Below are positions 63,419-64,000 of a DNA stretch of 64,000 bases, in pieces. The notes under the pieces are model-generated. The model saw nothing but the letters and a program-made list of their open reading frames with translations. It was not told where the DNA came from and made no database searches. The stretch's first letter is position 1. Each line of letters begins with the position of its first letter. The stretch covers positions 62,001-126,000 of the forward strand of contig CAJTEN010000003.1 of NCBI GenBank assembly GCA_910575245.1, written 5' to 3'. The translations under genes and the position numbers were made by a program. The DNA is from Clostridia bacterium (GTDB taxonomy: Bacteria > Bacillota > Clostridia > Lachnospirales > Lachnospiraceae).

Positions 63419-64000
63419 CTAAAACTTCATAATGGATTCCACAAGCAGTTTCTCAAATTTGGGAGCCACTGCATTAGCCGCCTCCTGTACCTCTTCATGA
63501 GTCAGCGGAGCGCTGTTCATGCCTGCCGCCAGATTGCTGACACAGGAAACGCCGCAGATCTTCATTCCCATGTGATTGGCCGCAATAGCTTCCACGACAG
63601 TACTCATGCCGACGGCACTGGCCCCCAGCTTATGAAGCAGCTGAATTTCCGCCGGAGATTCAAAGGAAGGTCCGGTCAGCTGTGCGTAGATACCTTCAAA
63701 CAGTTCAATATCGTTGTCCTTCGCCGTACTCCGGATGATTGCCTGCAGATCCTCATCATAGACATGCGACATATCAGGGAATCTTGTGCCAAGTTCGTCA
63801 ATATTAGCCCCGATCAGCGGATTCGGTGCGAAGATTGAAATATGATCCTGGATCAACATCAGACTTCCTGCATGGAAGGCAGGATTGATCCCGCCGGAAG
63901 CATTTGTCAGGAACAACACCCTGGCACCCATCATCTTCATCAGGCGAGTCGGAAGTACAACATCTGTAATAGGATAACCTTCATAATAGTGAACGCGCCC
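63419..64000 (-). CDS. punA: Purine nucleoside phosphorylase, class I, 5' end outside window
   Basis: The reading frame is open to the window edge (GRVHYYEGYPITDVVLPTR at the visible beginning), so the N-terminus is missing. The protein has NASGGINPAF, TGPSFESPAEI and GMSTVVEAIAANHMGM, which identify a trimeric PunA/DeoD-like phosphorylase that splits inosine or guanosine with phosphate. About 190 residues are seen. It lies 118 bases upstream of mtaD on the same strand. Confidence 0.93.
   Translation of the reverse strand, partial: GRVHYYEGYPITDVVLPTRLMKMMGARVLFLTNASGGINPAFHAGSLMLIQDHISIFAPNPLIGANIDELGTRFPDMSHVYDEDLQAIIRSTAKDNDIELFEGIYAQLTGPSFESPAEIQLLHKLGASAVGMSTVVEAIAANHMGMKICGVSCVSNLAAGMNSAPLTHEEVQEAANAVAPKFEKLLVESIMKF

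Overview
The window looks like chromosome from a spore-forming, anaerobic Lachnospiraceae-type Clostridium (Bacillota), probably a gut organism. Supporting signs are a MinCDE-RodA-MgsA cluster, a SepF-YggS-HlyD cluster, a GerA/SpoVAF germination protein, the Firmicutes Prp/L27 pair, an oxygen-sensitive NrdD/NrdG ribonucleotide reductase, a LexA gene divergent from a YneA-like inhibitor, and a galacto-N-biose/lacto-N-biose phosphorylase with its kinase. No rRNA, tRNA, CRISPR array, prophage or transposase gene was found. The assignment rests on gene content and order only.

Layout. 1-10.2 kb (+): division and envelope genes (minC end, minD, minE, rodA, mgsA, a D-Ala-D-Ala carboxypeptidase lipoprotein, a P-loop protein, a HlyD-like protein, yggS, sepF, aroB, lspA, an RluD-type synthase). 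10.4-14.6 kb: an unknown gene with a palindromic promoter, cstA, a cytidylate-kinase-like protein, then two palindromic non-coding elements. 14.3-20.1 kb: dtd, an AI-2E family permease, ttcA, xerS, and the SOS pair yneA-like/lexA around four LexA boxes. 20.2-34.8 kb (-): the conserved chain TIGR03960 - TIGR03936 - RNase G - (NUDIX) - L21 - Prp - L27 - Obg - YhbY - NadD - YqeK - RsfS. It is interrupted at 26.6-32.1 kb by a phosphoribosyltransferase, nahK, the GH112 phosphorylase and a MerR/YbjQ pair.

34.9-40.2 kb (-): hisZ-hisG-hisD and a triple-domain HisF-like/HisI/HisE gene, with a consensus promoter and a strong terminator. 40.3-47.8 kb: a fructan/sucrose locus (fructokinase, GH32, solute-binding lipoprotein, two permeases) divergent from a LacI regulator. 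The first permease carries an in-frame TGA exactly where the family has tryptophan. 48-53.5 kb: an orphan soluble hybrid histidine kinase, manA, a SpoVAF-like gene and a dUTPase. 53.5-64 kb (-): nrdD-nrdG with two candidate NrdR boxes, an aminotransferase, a WYL regulator, a HAD nucleotidase, an unlisted 59-residue membrane protein, RNase HI, a membrane-anchored MutS-type ATPase, an MTA/SAH deaminase and the end of a purine nucleoside phosphorylase.

The least explained material is non-coding. There are at least three large palindromic elements (12.77-12.87, 13.89-14.06 and 26.58-26.74 kb), two further partial copies of the first, and seven copies of a short dispersed repeat sharing the core AACAGTTCAGCC. 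Regulatory reading is unusually good in several places: a 19-bp-spacer MerR promoter with a perfect dyad, LexA boxes inside a consensus promoter, NrdR boxes at a transcription start, and LacI-type operators. Coordinates of gene starts were adjusted to the best ribosome binding site where the longest frame was implausible.
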